Source: Arthrobacter agilis
GTDB taxonomy: Bacteria; Actinomycetota; Actinomycetes; Actinomycetales; Micrococcaceae
Direction: 5' to 3'
DNA length: 64,000 nucleotides
Assembly: GCF_002157505.1 (NCBI RefSeq)
Contig: NZ_NFSC01000023.1
Location: 60,824 to 124,823 of the forward strand
A program made the position numbers and the translations under genes. The stretch's first letter is position 1. The number at the start of each line of letters is the position of its first letter. Below the pieces are notes generated by a model. That model made no database searches, had not been told where the DNA came from, and saw only the letters and a list, made by a program, of their open reading frames with translations. This document shows, in pieces, positions 50,591 through 59,875 of this stretch.

Positions 50591-51613
50591 ATGCATCCTC
50601 GCCCCCTGATCGCAGCAACCGCAGGGCTCACCGTCCTCACGGCCGCACTGACCGGTTGCGGCATCATCGGCGGACAGTCGGCCGATCTCCAGATCTACTC
50701 CGCCCGCCACTACGACCTCGAGGGCGCGTTCGGGCAGTTCACCGACGAGACGGGGATCACCGTGGAGTTCATCAGCGGTGACGACGCCGAACTCCTCGAA
50801 CGACTGAAGGCCGAGGGAGCGGACACGCCGGCCGACATCTTCCTGACCGTGGACGCCGGCAACCTCTGGAACGCAGCACGGCAGGGCGAACTGGCCGAGC
50901 TCGACTCCCCGGTGCTCGAGGACGCCGTGCCCGAGGACCTCCGCGACGCGCAGGGCCAGTGGTACGGACTGGCCATGCGTGCGCGCACGGTCACCTACAA
51001 CCCGGATGCCGTGGATCCCGCCGAGTTCGACACCACCGAGACGTACGCCGGACTGGCTGACCCGAAGTGGAAGGGACGGCTCTGCATGCGCGACGCCACC
51101 TCCGCCTACACGCAGTCCCTCGTCGCGAGCCTGATCGACCTCCACGGCCGGGAGGAGGCCCTGAAGATCGTCCAGGGCTGGGTTGCCAATGACGTGGAGA
51201 TCATGGGCAACGACGTCCTGCTGCTCGAGGCCATCGATGCCGGATCCTGTGACGTCGGCATCAACAACCACTACTACCTCGCCCGGACGCTCGCGGAGAA
51301 CCCGGACCTGAACGTGGACCTGTTCTGGGCGAGCCAGGAGGGGGCGGGAACCCACGTGAACATCTCCGGTGCCGGCGTCGTCGAGGGCTCGGACAACGCC
51401 GAGGACGCGCAGCGGCTCATCGAGTGGCTCGCCACCGACGGGCAGAACGCCTTCGTGGACGGGAACCACGAGTACCCCGTCAATCCCGCGGCGGCGCCGG
51501 AACCGCTGATCGCGGAGTTCGGCGAGTTCAAGCGCATGCCGCTGAACGCGGAGGCCTACGGTGACCTCAACGCCGAGGCCGTCGATCTGCTCGCAGAGGC
51601 CGGATACAAGTGA
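50591..51613 (+). CDS. Iron(III) ABC transporter substrate-binding lipoprotein
   Basis: 340 residues. Lipobox LTGC near residue 20-23. FbpA/FutA-like fold: LQIYSARHYDLEGAFGQFTD, GVTVEFISGDDAE-type region, DTPADIFLTVDAGNLWNAAR, and GINNHYYLARTLAE, which supplies the paired tyrosines that bind ferric iron. A C-terminal NHEYPVNPAAAP stretch is typical. First gene of the importer operon behind an iron box. Its stop overlaps the permease GTG (GTGA). Confidence 0.93.
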   Translation: MHPRPLIAATAGLTVLTAALTGCGIIGGQSADLQIYSARHYDLEGAFGQFTDETGITVEFISGDDAELLERLKAEGADTPADIFLTVDAGNLWNAARQGELAELDSPVLEDAVPEDLRDAQGQWYGLAMRARTVTYNPDAVDPAEFDTTETYAGLADPKWKGRLCMRDATSAYTQSLVASLIDLHGREEALKIVQGWVANDVEIMGNDVLLLEAIDAGSCDVGINNHYYLARTLAENPDLNVDLFWASQEGAGTHVNISGAGVVEGSDNAEDAQRLIEWLATDGQNAFVDGNHEYPVNPAAAPEPLIAEFGEFKRMPLNAEAYGDLNAEAVDLLAEAGYK

Positions 51614-53298
51614 CCGGCACGGGGGTCCTCGCCGAGGCGAGGACCCCGACGCGCGGACTCCGCCGTACGTCCGGGGCCGGGCGTCCGGCGTGGTCCGCCT
51701 TCGTCGTCGTCGTGGCGGTGCTGGTCGCAACGCCCGTCCTGGCCGTCGTGCTCGACGGCATCGGCAGCGTGGGGGACACCGCCCCGCCGCGGGGAATCGT
51801 CGCGATGGTGCTCACCACCCTGGCCCTGATGGTGGGCGTCGCCGCGGGCACGCTCCTGGTGGGCGGCGGGCTGGCGTGGCTGGTGACCGCGTACCGTTTC
51901 CCCCTGCGGAACGTCCTGGTGTGGCTGCTCGTCCTGCCCCTCGCCGTGCCCGCCTACATCCTCGGCTTCGTGTTCCTCTCGGTCTTCGACGTCTCGGGAC
52001 CGGTGCAGTCGGCCCTGCGCGCGGTGCTGGGCCCCGACGTCTGGGTGCCTGAGGTGCGCTCCCTGCCGGCCGCAGTGCTGGTGATGTCCCTGTCCCTGTA
52101 CCCCTATGTCTACCTCCTGGTCCGTGCGGCGCTGATCGAGCAGTCCGCCGGCACGTACGATGCGGCGCGCACCCTGGGTGCCGGGCGGGGGCGCACGCTG
52201 CGCCGGGTGCTCCTTCCGCTGGCCCGGCCGTCGCTGGCGGCGGGACTGTCCCTGGTGATGATGGAGACGCTGACCGACTTCGCGACGGTGCAGTACTTCA
52301 ACGTCCAGACCGTCTCCGTGGGCGTCTACCTCGTCTGGAAGGGGACGTTCGACTTCCATGCGGCGACACAGCTGGCGGTCCTGGTGCTGCTGTTCGCCGT
52401 GGCTGTCCTGACCGGTGAGCGGGCGCTGCGCGGCCGTGCACGGTACCACCAGCAGGGCGGGCGGGGACAGGGCCTGCAGCCCGAGCGGCTCCGCGGCGCG
52501 CGCGGATGGGCGGCGACCGCGCTGTGCATCGCGGCTCTCGCCGCGGGCTTCCTGATCCCCGTACTGCAGCTGCTCGTGTGGGCGGTCGGCGAGGCAGGGA
52601 AGTCCGGCGTCCTGACGGATCCCCGTTTCGGCGAGTACCTCGTCAGCACCCTGCTCGTCGCGTCGGTCACCGCCGTGGCCTGCGTGGTGCTCTCGGTGGC
52701 GGTGGGCCATGCGGTGCGCATCAGCGGGGGGCGGATCGCCGCCTCCGCGGCGCAGCTGACCACCTTCGGCTACGCCGTCCCGGGCGCCGTCGTGGGCATC
52801 GGGGTCCTGATCGCGTTCGCGGCGGTCGATACAGCCCTCGAGCGCGCCGGCGTCCCGGGTGGTACGGGGATCCTCGTGACCGGGTCGGTCCTGGGCATCC
52901 TCTACGCCTACGTGATCCGCTTCCTTGCCCCCGCCTACCAGGCGGTGGACGCGAGCCTCGCGAAGATACCCCCGACCGTCACGTTCGCGGCCCTGAGCCT
53001 CGGCGCCGCTCCGCGCCGGATCCTGGCCCGCGTCCATGCCCCTCTTGCTCGGCCCGGGGTGGCGGTGGCCCTGATGCTGGTGATGATCGACGCCGTGAAG
53101 GAGCTGCCCATCGTGCTGCTGCTGCGGCCCTTCGGTTTCACCACGGCGTCCGTGTGGGTCTACGAACTGGCCCGCGAGAACTTCTGGGAGAAGGCGTCAT
53201 TGCCAGCACTGGTGATCGTCACGGCCGCCATCCTGCCCGTCGTCGTCCTCGTCCGCCAGGCCCGCAGGGCCGAGACCCGCGGGAGGGCGGCCACATGA
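51610..53298 (+). CDS. Iron(III) ABC transporter permease (two-domain FbpB type)
   Basis: 562 residues, about 12 membrane helices in two halves. Each half carries an EAA-type loop that contacts the ATPase: YDAARTLGAGRGRTLRRVLL near 175-195 and FAALSLGAAPRRILARVHAP near 455-475. GTG start overlaps the upstream stop; its own stop overlaps the ATPase ATG (ATGA). Imports ferric iron delivered by the binding lipoprotein. Confidence 0.93.
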   Translation: MTGTGVLAEARTPTRGLRRTSGAGRPAWSAFVVVVAVLVATPVLAVVLDGIGSVGDTAPPRGIVAMVLTTLALMVGVAAGTLLVGGGLAWLVTAYRFPLRNVLVWLLVLPLAVPAYILGFVFLSVFDVSGPVQSALRAVLGPDVWVPEVRSLPAAVLVMSLSLYPYVYLLVRAALIEQSAGTYDAARTLGAGRGRTLRRVLLPLARPSLAAGLSLVMMETLTDFATVQYFNVQTVSVGVYLVWKGTFDFHAATQLAVLVLLFAVAVLTGERALRGRARYHQQGGRGQGLQPERLRGARGWAATALCIAALAAGFLIPVLQLLVWAVGEAGKSGVLTDPRFGEYLVSTLLVASVTAVACVVLSVAVGHAVRISGGRIAASAAQLTTFGYAVPGAVVGIGVLIAFAAVDTALERAGVPGGTGILVTGSVLGILYAYVIRFLAPAYQAVDASLAKIPPTVTFAALSLGAAPRRILARVHAPLARPGVAVALMLVMIDAVKELPIVLLLRPFGFTTASVWVYELARENFWEKASLPALVIVTAAILPVVVLVRQARRAETRGRAAT

Positions 53299-54449
53299 CT
53301 CCACGTACGAACGGAGCCCGGCTCACCGCCGACGGCGTCCCCGCCGCCCTGTCGCTGGAGGGGGTGTCCAAACACTACGGCCGGTCCGTGGGTGTGGACG
53401 CACTGGACCTGACGGTCACGGCCGGCGAACTCGTGACCCTGATCGGCCCGTCGGGCTGCGGCAAGTCGACGACCCTCCGCCTGGCCGTGGGCCTGGAACG
53501 GCCGGACGCCGGCATCATCCGGGTCGCAGGCAAGGTGATGGCCGACGGGCGCCGCTTCGTGGAACCCGAGCAGCGCCGGGTGGGGCTGGTGTTCCAGGAC
53601 CACGCCCTCTTCCCGCACCTGACGGTCGCCCGCAACGTGGAGTTCGGCCTCGACCGGCTGGGCCGGAGCGAACGACGGACGCGGGCCGGCGAGGTCCTGG
53701 ACCTCGTGCAGCTGTCCCACCTCGCGCACCGCTATCCTCACGAGCTGTCCGGCGGCGAGCAGCAGCGGGTGGCCCTGGCCCGCGCGCTGGCTCCTCGGCC
53801 GGCCGTCGTGCTCCTCGACGAGCCCTTCTCGAGCCTGGACGAGTCCCTGCGCGCGCAGGTGCGCCGTGACACCGTCGCGACCCTGCGCGAGACCGGCACC
53901 ACCGGGGTGCTCGTGACCCATGACCAGACGGAGGCCCTGTCCGTGGGAAGCCGCGTCGTCGTCATGCGCGACGGCGTCATCGAACAGGCCGATACACCGG
54001 AGAAGGTGTTCGAGCAGCCCGCGACCCGTTTCGTCGCCTCCTTCATGGGCGATGCCGACTTCCTCCCGGCGCACGTGCACCGCGCCCTGCTGACCTGCGA
54101 GATCGGGATCGTCTCGACCGTCCCGGGGTGGGCGGACAGCGACATGGACGTCGATGTGGTGCTACGCCCGCACGAGGTGGCGTTGCGGCCGGACCCGAAC
54201 GCTTCCGCACATGTCAGCGCGATCGAGTACCACGGCGCGTTCGTGCTCCACCATGTACGGCTGGCCTCCGGTCGGACCCTGCGCTCCTGGCAGCCCCACA
54301 CCGTACGCCACCCGGTGGGAACGGCAGTCGCCGTCTCCGTGACCGCGGGTACGACGCCCACGCTGCTCCTCGGCGACCGGGCCATCACGTCTCCGCCGCC
54401 GAGCAGTTCCCTGGCACGGCCATCATCCGAACCTCTTCCGCTACGTTAG
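53295..54449 (+). CDS. Iron(III) ABC transporter ATP-binding protein (FbpC/PotA type)
   Basis: 384 residues. Walker A GPSGCGKST, Q-loop VFQDHALFPHLTV, signature LSGGEQQRVALARALAP, Walker B VVLLDEPFSSLDESL, H-loop VTHDQTEAL. A TOBE-type regulatory domain follows from about 245 (VVLRPHEVALRPD). The C-terminal ~20 residues are Ser/Pro-rich. Completes the importer operon. Confidence 0.94.
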   Translation: MTPRTNGARLTADGVPAALSLEGVSKHYGRSVGVDALDLTVTAGELVTLIGPSGCGKSTTLRLAVGLERPDAGIIRVAGKVMADGRRFVEPEQRRVGLVFQDHALFPHLTVARNVEFGLDRLGRSERRTRAGEVLDLVQLSHLAHRYPHELSGGEQQRVALARALAPRPAVVLLDEPFSSLDESLRAQVRRDTVATLRETGTTGVLVTHDQTEALSVGSRVVVMRDGVIEQADTPEKVFEQPATRFVASFMGDADFLPAHVHRALLTCEIGIVSTVPGWADSDMDVDVVLRPHEVALRPDPNASAHVSAIEYHGAFVLHHVRLASGRTLRSWQPHTVRHPVGTAVAVSVTAGTTPTLLLGDRAITSPPPSSSLARPSSEPLPLR

Positions 54450-54488
54450 GTCCACTCCCTTGTCGAATGATCCCGGGACGGCAGCGCC

Positions 54489-57071
54489 GTGACCGCGCAG
54501 CCCGAACTCGCCCAGGTCGCCTTCACCGACCTCGCCCGCCACGGCGGACGGGCCGCCGTCATCACCGACGACGGCGTGATCACGTACCGCGAGCTCGCCG
54601 GGCGCGTGGACGACGTCGCCGCCCGCCTGGGCACGGAGCGCCGGCTGGTGCTGCTGGCCGCCCGCAACGATCTGGGCTCCCTCGTGGGCTACCTGGCCGC
54701 GCTGTCGGCCGGCCACCCCCTGCTCCTGGTGCCGGCGGACAAGCCCGCAGCACTGGAATCCCTGGTCGCTGCCTACGATCCCGACGTGGTGCTGCGCCCC
54801 GGTGAGGGCGCCCCGGTTCTCGAGGAACGCCGTCCCGGGTCGAGGCACGAGCTGCATCCCGACCTGGCCCTGCTGCTCAGCACCTCGGGATCCACCGGCT
54901 CCCCGAAGCTCGTGCGGCTCTCGCACGCCAACCTCACGGCGAACGCCGCGTCCATCGCCGAGTACCTCCGTATCGAGCCGGACGACCGCGCCGTAACGAC
55001 CCTGCCTCTGCACTACTGCTATGGCCTGTCCGTCGTCAACAGTCACCTGATGTGCGGGGCCGGGCTGGTCCTCACGGACCTCTCGGTCGTCGACCCCTGC
55101 TTCTGGGACCTCTTCCGGGACAGCCGGGCGACGTCCTTCGCGGCCGTCCCCTACACCTTCGACCTGCTGGAGCGCGTGGGCTTCGCAGAGGCGGACCTTC
55201 CGCATCTGCGCTACGTCACCCAGGCGGGCGGCAGGCTGGCGCCCGAGAAGGTACGGTACTGGGCCGGCGTCGGACGGCGGCGCAACTGGGACCTGTTCGT
55301 CATGTACGGAGCCACGGAGGCGACCGCCCGCATGGCCTACCTGCCGCCGGACCTCGCCGTCGAGCACCCGTGGACCATCGGGGTGGCGGTGCCGGGCGGT
55401 ACCTTCCGCATCGAGCCGGTGGAGGACCTGGCGGACGGAGAACTCGTTTACACCGGTCCCAACGTCATGCTCGGTTATGCCGAGCGGCCTGCCGACCTCG
55501 CCCTGGGCCGGGAGATCCACGAACTGCGCACCGGTGACCTCGCCCGCAGGCACCCCAACGGACTCTACGAGGTCGTAGGACGGCGCAGCCGGTTCGTGAA
55601 GATCGCCGGCCTGCGCATCGATCTCGGGCAGATCGAGCGCATCCTGGCAGAGCTGGGCGTTCCGGCGGCAGCCGCCGGATCCGATGAAGGCCTCGTCGTC
55701 GCCGTCGAGGGCGAGCACGACTCCTCGCTGCTGACCAAGGTCCTCGCCGGCAGCGTGGGCCTGCCGCGTGCGGCGGTGGAGATGCATTCCGTGGAACGAC
55801 TGCCACGCCTGGCGACCGGCAAGGTCGACTACCCGGCCGTGCGCCGGCTGTCCGCGCAGGCACCCCCGGTCGCTCCCGAACCCCGGAGCGGTGACCGCGA
55901 CGACGTGCGGCGCATCTTCGCGGAGGCACTGGACCGGACAGACATCGACGACGGCGACACCTTCGTCTCCCTCGACGGTGACTCCCTCTCCTACGTCGCG
56001 GTGTCGGTGCGGCTCGAACAGGTGATGGGCCGACTTCCCTCCGACTGGCACCTCCTGTCCGTCCGCGAGCTGGAGCGCCGCCGGAAGCCCCGGCGGCGCG
56101 TGGTGTCCTTCCTGGAGACGTCGATCGTGCTGCGCGCCGTGGCGATCGTGTGCATCGTGGCGACGCACGTGCATCTCTTCCACTTCCAGACCGCCCACCT
56201 CCTCTTCGCCGTGGCGGGGTACAACTTCGCGCGGTTCCAGCTGGGCGGCGAACGCGTTCCCCGGCTGCGCCGCCACCTGCGCAGCCTGACGCGGGTCGTG
56301 GTGCCCTGCGTGGCGTTCATCGCCATCGCCTACCTGCTCACCGACGACTACAGCGTCGCGAACGTCTTCCTGCTCAACGGCATGGTCGGACCGCAGGAGC
56401 TCACGACCCAGTGGCACTTCTGGTTCGTGGAGATGCTCACCTACATCCTCATCGGCGTGACGGCACTTCTGGCCGTGCCGTGGGCCGACCGGCTCGAGCG
56501 CCTGGCCCCCTTCGCCTTCGCACTGGGCCTGGTGGTGGTGGGGCTGATCAGCCGCTACGACATCGTGGACCCCGGGCTGCCGAAGCCGGCGCCGGTGTTC
56601 TGGCTCTTCGCCCTGGGCTGGGCCCTCGCCAGCGCGCGGACCGGCCTCCAGCGGTCGACGGTCTCGGTCCTGACGGTACTCAGCGTGCCGGGCTTCTCCA
56701 GCAGCGCCACCAGTACCGTCCATGAGGTCACCGTCGCCACCGGCATACTGCTGCTCATCTGGGTACCGGCGCTGCCGGTGCCGGCGGTCCTGCGCCGCGT
56801 GGTGGGCTGGCTGGCCGCAGCGTCCCTGTACATCTATCTCACCCACTGGCTCGTCTATCCGGTGCTGCTCCCGCTCAGCCCGGTCCTGGCCGTGGCAGGT
56901 TCGCTCGTGGTGGGAGTGGCCTACTGGGCGCTGTGCCGGTGGCTGCCCGCTGCGATCATGCGCCGGCGGCGGTCGGTGGTCCCGGCTTCAGCGGCGATCG
57001 GGGGCAGGGGGCGGAGGACTAAACTGGATCCGATCCGCCGGCTCCCGTACCCCGTCCAGGAAGGCCCCTGA
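54489..57071 (+). CDS. Adenylation domain - carrier domain - membrane acyltransferase fusion
   Basis: 860 residues with three modules. Residues 1-455 are an AMP-binding/adenylation domain: P-loop STSGSTGSPK (131-140), MYGATEAT, RTGDLARRHPNGLY, and catalytic lysine K445 in LATGKVDY. Residues ~465-530 are a peptidyl/acyl-carrier domain with the phosphopantetheine serine S499 in LDGDSLSYV. Residues ~540-845 are a membrane acyltransferase-3 domain of about ten helices (IVATHVHLFHF, THWLVYPVLL). It appears to activate an acid, hold it as thioester and transfer it at the membrane. Product unknown. GTG start; its stop overlaps the next gene by one base. Confidence 0.9.
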   Translation: MTAQPELAQVAFTDLARHGGRAAVITDDGVITYRELAGRVDDVAARLGTERRLVLLAARNDLGSLVGYLAALSAGHPLLLVPADKPAALESLVAAYDPDVVLRPGEGAPVLEERRPGSRHELHPDLALLLSTSGSTGSPKLVRLSHANLTANAASIAEYLRIEPDDRAVTTLPLHYCYGLSVVNSHLMCGAGLVLTDLSVVDPCFWDLFRDSRATSFAAVPYTFDLLERVGFAEADLPHLRYVTQAGGRLAPEKVRYWAGVGRRRNWDLFVMYGATEATARMAYLPPDLAVEHPWTIGVAVPGGTFRIEPVEDLADGELVYTGPNVMLGYAERPADLALGREIHELRTGDLARRHPNGLYEVVGRRSRFVKIAGLRIDLGQIERILAELGVPAAAAGSDEGLVVAVEGEHDSSLLTKVLAGSVGLPRAAVEMHSVERLPRLATGKVDYPAVRRLSAQAPPVAPEPRSGDRDDVRRIFAEALDRTDIDDGDTFVSLDGDSLSYVAVSVRLEQVMGRLPSDWHLLSVRELERRRKPRRRVVSFLETSIVLRAVAIVCIVATHVHLFHFQTAHLLFAVAGYNFARFQLGGERVPRLRRHLRSLTRVVVPCVAFIAIAYLLTDDYSVANVFLLNGMVGPQELTTQWHFWFVEMLTYILIGVTALLAVPWADRLERLAPFAFALGLVVVGLISRYDIVDPGLPKPAPVFWLFALGWALASARTGLQRSTVSVLTVLSVPGFSSSATSTVHEVTVATGILLLIWVPALPVPAVLRRVVGWLAAASLYIYLTHWLVYPVLLPLSPVLAVAGSLVVGVAYWALCRWLPAAIMRRRRSVVPASAAIGGRGRRTKLDPIRRLPYPVQEGP

Positions 57072-57688
57072 TGGCTGCTGCATCGCCTGTCCCTGGCGCC
57101 GGCGCCGGCTCCGACGACGCCCAGCTCACGGTCTGGAAGCCGTTCCTGGTCCGCGCCGTGGTGAGCGCCGTGTTCGGGCTCGTCACCATCTTCTGGCGCG
57201 ACCCGTCGACGCTGGTGATGTCCCTCGCCGGCGGGCTGTATCTCCTGCTGAACGGCGGGGCCTACCTGTGGACGCACCGCAGAACGCACTGGGGTCCCCG
57301 GTTCAGGCTGCTGACCGAGATCGGCGGCGGCCTGCTCCTCGGTGCGGGCATCGCCAGCCTCGTCTTCCTCGACGACCGCAGTTTCGCCTTCGCCGGCGCC
57401 GTCGCACTGGCCGTCGCCGGTGCTGCCGAGCTGGCACGGGGGTTCGCGGTCCGCGGCCACGTCGCCGCCCGGGACCTCGTCACCGCGGGAGCCGTCGCCT
57501 TGGCCACGGGCGGAATCCTCCCGTTCGTCGAGGAGCTCGGTGCGCACGCCCTGCTCGGCGTGACCGGGGGAGGCGCACTGCTGACCGCCGTCGTCCTCGG
57601 TATCGCCGCCCTCGGCTACCGGCACGATTCAGCGCTCAGCGCACCGGCCGTTTCCGGCGCCCAGGGCGAGCCGGACCCCGTAAACTAG
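57071..57688 (+). CDS. DUF308-like small membrane protein
   Basis: 205 residues, six to seven predicted membrane helices: FLVRAVVSAVFGLVTIFW, LAGGLYLLLNGGAYLW, LTEIGGGLLLGAGIASLVFL and more. The pattern resembles HdeD/DUF308 proteins. Coupled to the fusion acyltransferase (TGATG), so it may assist that enzyme in the membrane. Function unknown. Confidence 0.8.
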   Translation: MAAASPVPGAGAGSDDAQLTVWKPFLVRAVVSAVFGLVTIFWRDPSTLVMSLAGGLYLLLNGGAYLWTHRRTHWGPRFRLLTEIGGGLLLGAGIASLVFLDDRSFAFAGAVALAVAGAAELARGFAVRGHVAARDLVTAGAVALATGGILPFVEELGAHALLGVTGGGALLTAVVLGIAALGYRHDSALSAPAVSGAQGEPDPVN

Positions 57689-57734
57689 AGCCTCTACGTC
57701 TTGTAGAAATATCGCATCACCGGAAGGAGTGCCC

Positions 57735-58133
57735 GTGGCCAAGCGCCAGCCGGGGAAGCCCACGCAGGGACGATTCCGCCACGGCATCAAGGCACCACTC
57801 GTCTTCTCCGCGGTCCTGGCCGTGGTGGCCGGGGTCGCGACGTCGATCTTCGCCACCGGCGGCGGCAGCAAGGAGCTGCGCGTCGACCTGGGCCTGACGG
57901 CGGCGGGTATCGCGTTCATCGCCTCGCTCGTCATCTGCGCCATGCTCATGATGGCCGAGACGCCGAACTCGGAGCACCTCAGCAAGGGTTCCGGCATCAA
58001 CCGCTCGTCCGCCAGGCCGGACCGGCAGGCACCGCCCGCACAGTCCGCCGCGGAGCCGGGACCCGACGCAACCCAGCAGGGGACCGGTGAGGAGCCCCGC
58101 TACGGGGAGCGCCTGCCGAAGCAGGACACCTAG
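57735..58133 (+). CDS. Small membrane protein of unknown function
   Basis: 132 residues from the GTG at 57735, chosen because GGAAGGAG ends six bases before it. A basic N-terminus precedes two helices (about 20-40 and 52-74), then a disordered Pro/Gln/Ser-rich tail. Positive-inside distribution puts both ends in the cytoplasm. No family recognised. The short inverted repeat TCTAC-GTCTT-GTAGA lies upstream near 57693. Confidence 0.75.
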   Translation: MAKRQPGKPTQGRFRHGIKAPLVFSAVLAVVAGVATSIFATGGGSKELRVDLGLTAAGIAFIASLVICAMLMMAETPNSEHLSKGSGINRSSARPDRQAPPAQSAAEPGPDATQQGTGEEPRYGERLPKQDT

Positions 58134-58173
58134 CCCCCGCGCGCCCTCTTGACGCTACTGCTAGCCTCCCCTC

Positions 58174-59760
58174 ATGCAGGATGACGTAGCAGGATTCATC
58201 AGCACCTTCGGCACTCTGGTCCGCCTCGCGCAGGAGGCGCAGCCCTCCACGGCGCGCGGCAGGGAACTCCTCGACACCCTCAGTGCCCATCTGGGTGCGG
58301 AAGCGGGCAGCGTCCCCGTCGTCGTGGAGGACGTCTCGGGCAGCCGCTACGTCGACGCGGACATCATCCTCGTGTCCCTCACGGGCTCCGACGGGCGGCT
58401 CGTCGGCATCGGGGGAGGGGACCAGCGCCACCACATGTCGCTGAGCGACATGCTTCAGCAGTCCGCGCTGTATCCGAACTTCCCGTTGGCGCAGCCGGAC
58501 TATGCGAACCTGCCGGTCGCGCCCGACCGGCAGCGCCAGACGGTGGCCCTCGGCCTCCGCCTCTTCCGCCGCGCGGGCGTGCCCCTCGCGCTCCTGCAGC
58601 GCAAGGCTGATCCGCGGTACGGGCGGCAGGCCGCCTCCCTCGAGGTGCTCTGCCCGGACCCCGCGGTGACCTCCGACTTCCTCGCGGAGTTCCGACGGCG
58701 GATGCAGCGCGAGAGCGTCCTGAAGGGGCAGATCCTGTCCTTCACGATGGAGGACTTCGGGCCGAGCAGCGCCGGCGTGACGTTCCACGCGCGTCCCACC
58801 CTGACCGCGGACGACGTCATCCTTCCCGAGGGGCTCCTGGCCAGGGTCACGGAGCATGCCCTCGGTATCGCAGCCCACCGGGAAGCGCTGGTGGCCGCCG
58901 GCCAGCACCTCAAGCGCGGCATCCTCCTGTACGGTCCGCCGGGGACGGGCAAGACCCACACCGTCCGCTTCCTGCTGAGCGCGAGTACAGGAACGACGGC
59001 GATCCTCCTGTCCGGCGGCACCCTCGCCCATGTGGGGGAGGCGGCCCGGATGGCACGCGCCCTGCAGCCGTCGATCGTGGTGCTCGAGGATTGCGACCTG
59101 ATCGCCGAGGACCGCAGCTTCGGCCACGGTCCCCAGCCCCTGCTGTTCGAGGTACTGGATGCGATGGACGGGCTCGACGACGACGCCGACGTCACCTTCG
59201 TCCTCACCACCAACCGCGTCGACATGCTCGAGCGCGCGCTCGCACAGCGTCCGGGCCGCGTGGACCTGGCCGTCGAGGTGCCCCTGCCGGCCGAGCACGA
59301 GCGGGCGGAGCTGCTGCGGCTCTACGCCCGGGATCTGCCGTTCAGCCCCGGGGGCATCGGCTCGGCTGCCGCGCACATCGAGGGTACGACGGCGTCCTTC
59401 ACACGGGAGCTGGTACGGCGCGCGGTCCTCGCTGCAGCCCTGCAGGGCGCACCTGTGGCGGACGACCACCTGCTCGCGGCGGTGGACGAGCTGATGTCGG
59501 ACGCGGCGTCCCTGACGAGGAGCCTGCTCGGCAGCAACGGTCCCGCGCCGGAGGATGGCTACCCCGAAGGGCAGGAAATCCTTCCCGTGGGTCCGGGACT
59601 GGCGCCGTACTCCGGCAGCTACCTGCCGGAGTACGGGTCCGCGTTCAGCGCGTCCTCCGAGGATCAGGTACAGCAGGGCCTCGCCGACGGGGGCTATTCG
59701 GAGGACGGCTTCCAGGGGGACGGCGTGGAGAGTATCGATCGGGCGGAGGGCCCGGACTAG
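58174..59760 (+). CDS. AAA family ATPase, Cdc48/FtsH-like single domain
   Basis: 528 residues. An N-terminal domain of ~240 residues (SAHLGAEAGSVPVVVEDVSG, DADIILVSLTGSDGRLVGIG) is followed by an AAA domain at about 245-420: Walker A YGPPGTGKTHT, Walker B VVLEDCDLIAED, sensor LTTNRVDMLE and arginine finger in AQRPGRVDLAVEVPLP. The ~90-residue C-terminal tail is acidic and Tyr/Gly/Ser-rich. No protease domain. Likely a remodelling or unfolding ATPase; substrate unknown. Confidence 0.88.
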   Translation: MQDDVAGFISTFGTLVRLAQEAQPSTARGRELLDTLSAHLGAEAGSVPVVVEDVSGSRYVDADIILVSLTGSDGRLVGIGGGDQRHHMSLSDMLQQSALYPNFPLAQPDYANLPVAPDRQRQTVALGLRLFRRAGVPLALLQRKADPRYGRQAASLEVLCPDPAVTSDFLAEFRRRMQRESVLKGQILSFTMEDFGPSSAGVTFHARPTLTADDVILPEGLLARVTEHALGIAAHREALVAAGQHLKRGILLYGPPGTGKTHTVRFLLSASTGTTAILLSGGTLAHVGEAARMARALQPSIVVLEDCDLIAEDRSFGHGPQPLLFEVLDAMDGLDDDADVTFVLTTNRVDMLERALAQRPGRVDLAVEVPLPAEHERAELLRLYARDLPFSPGGIGSAAAHIEGTTASFTRELVRRAVLAAALQGAPVADDHLLAAVDELMSDAASLTRSLLGSNGPAPEDGYPEGQEILPVGPGLAPYSGSYLPEYGSAFSASSEDQVQQGLADGGYSEDGFQGDGVESIDRAEGPD

Positions 59761-59875
59761 TTCCGCCAGGCTCCTACGGAACCACCGCGGCAGGTGATGT
59801 GCCTGCCGTTGCCTTGCCAGCGGTCTGCAACGGGTACATCCTGAGCTCCACGAACACACCGCGGTCGGAGGAAGA

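Noticed and set aside
54441..56846. Open frame of about 800 codons on the minus strand
   Set aside because: It is antisense to the adenylation-acyltransferase gene, whose motifs are intact. Long shadow frames are expected at this GC content, and its Arg/Gly/His-rich composition matches no protein.
58174..59760. Anti-phage defence ATPase
   Set aside because: No nuclease, toxin or other defence gene is adjacent, and the neighbours are housekeeping or unrelated.
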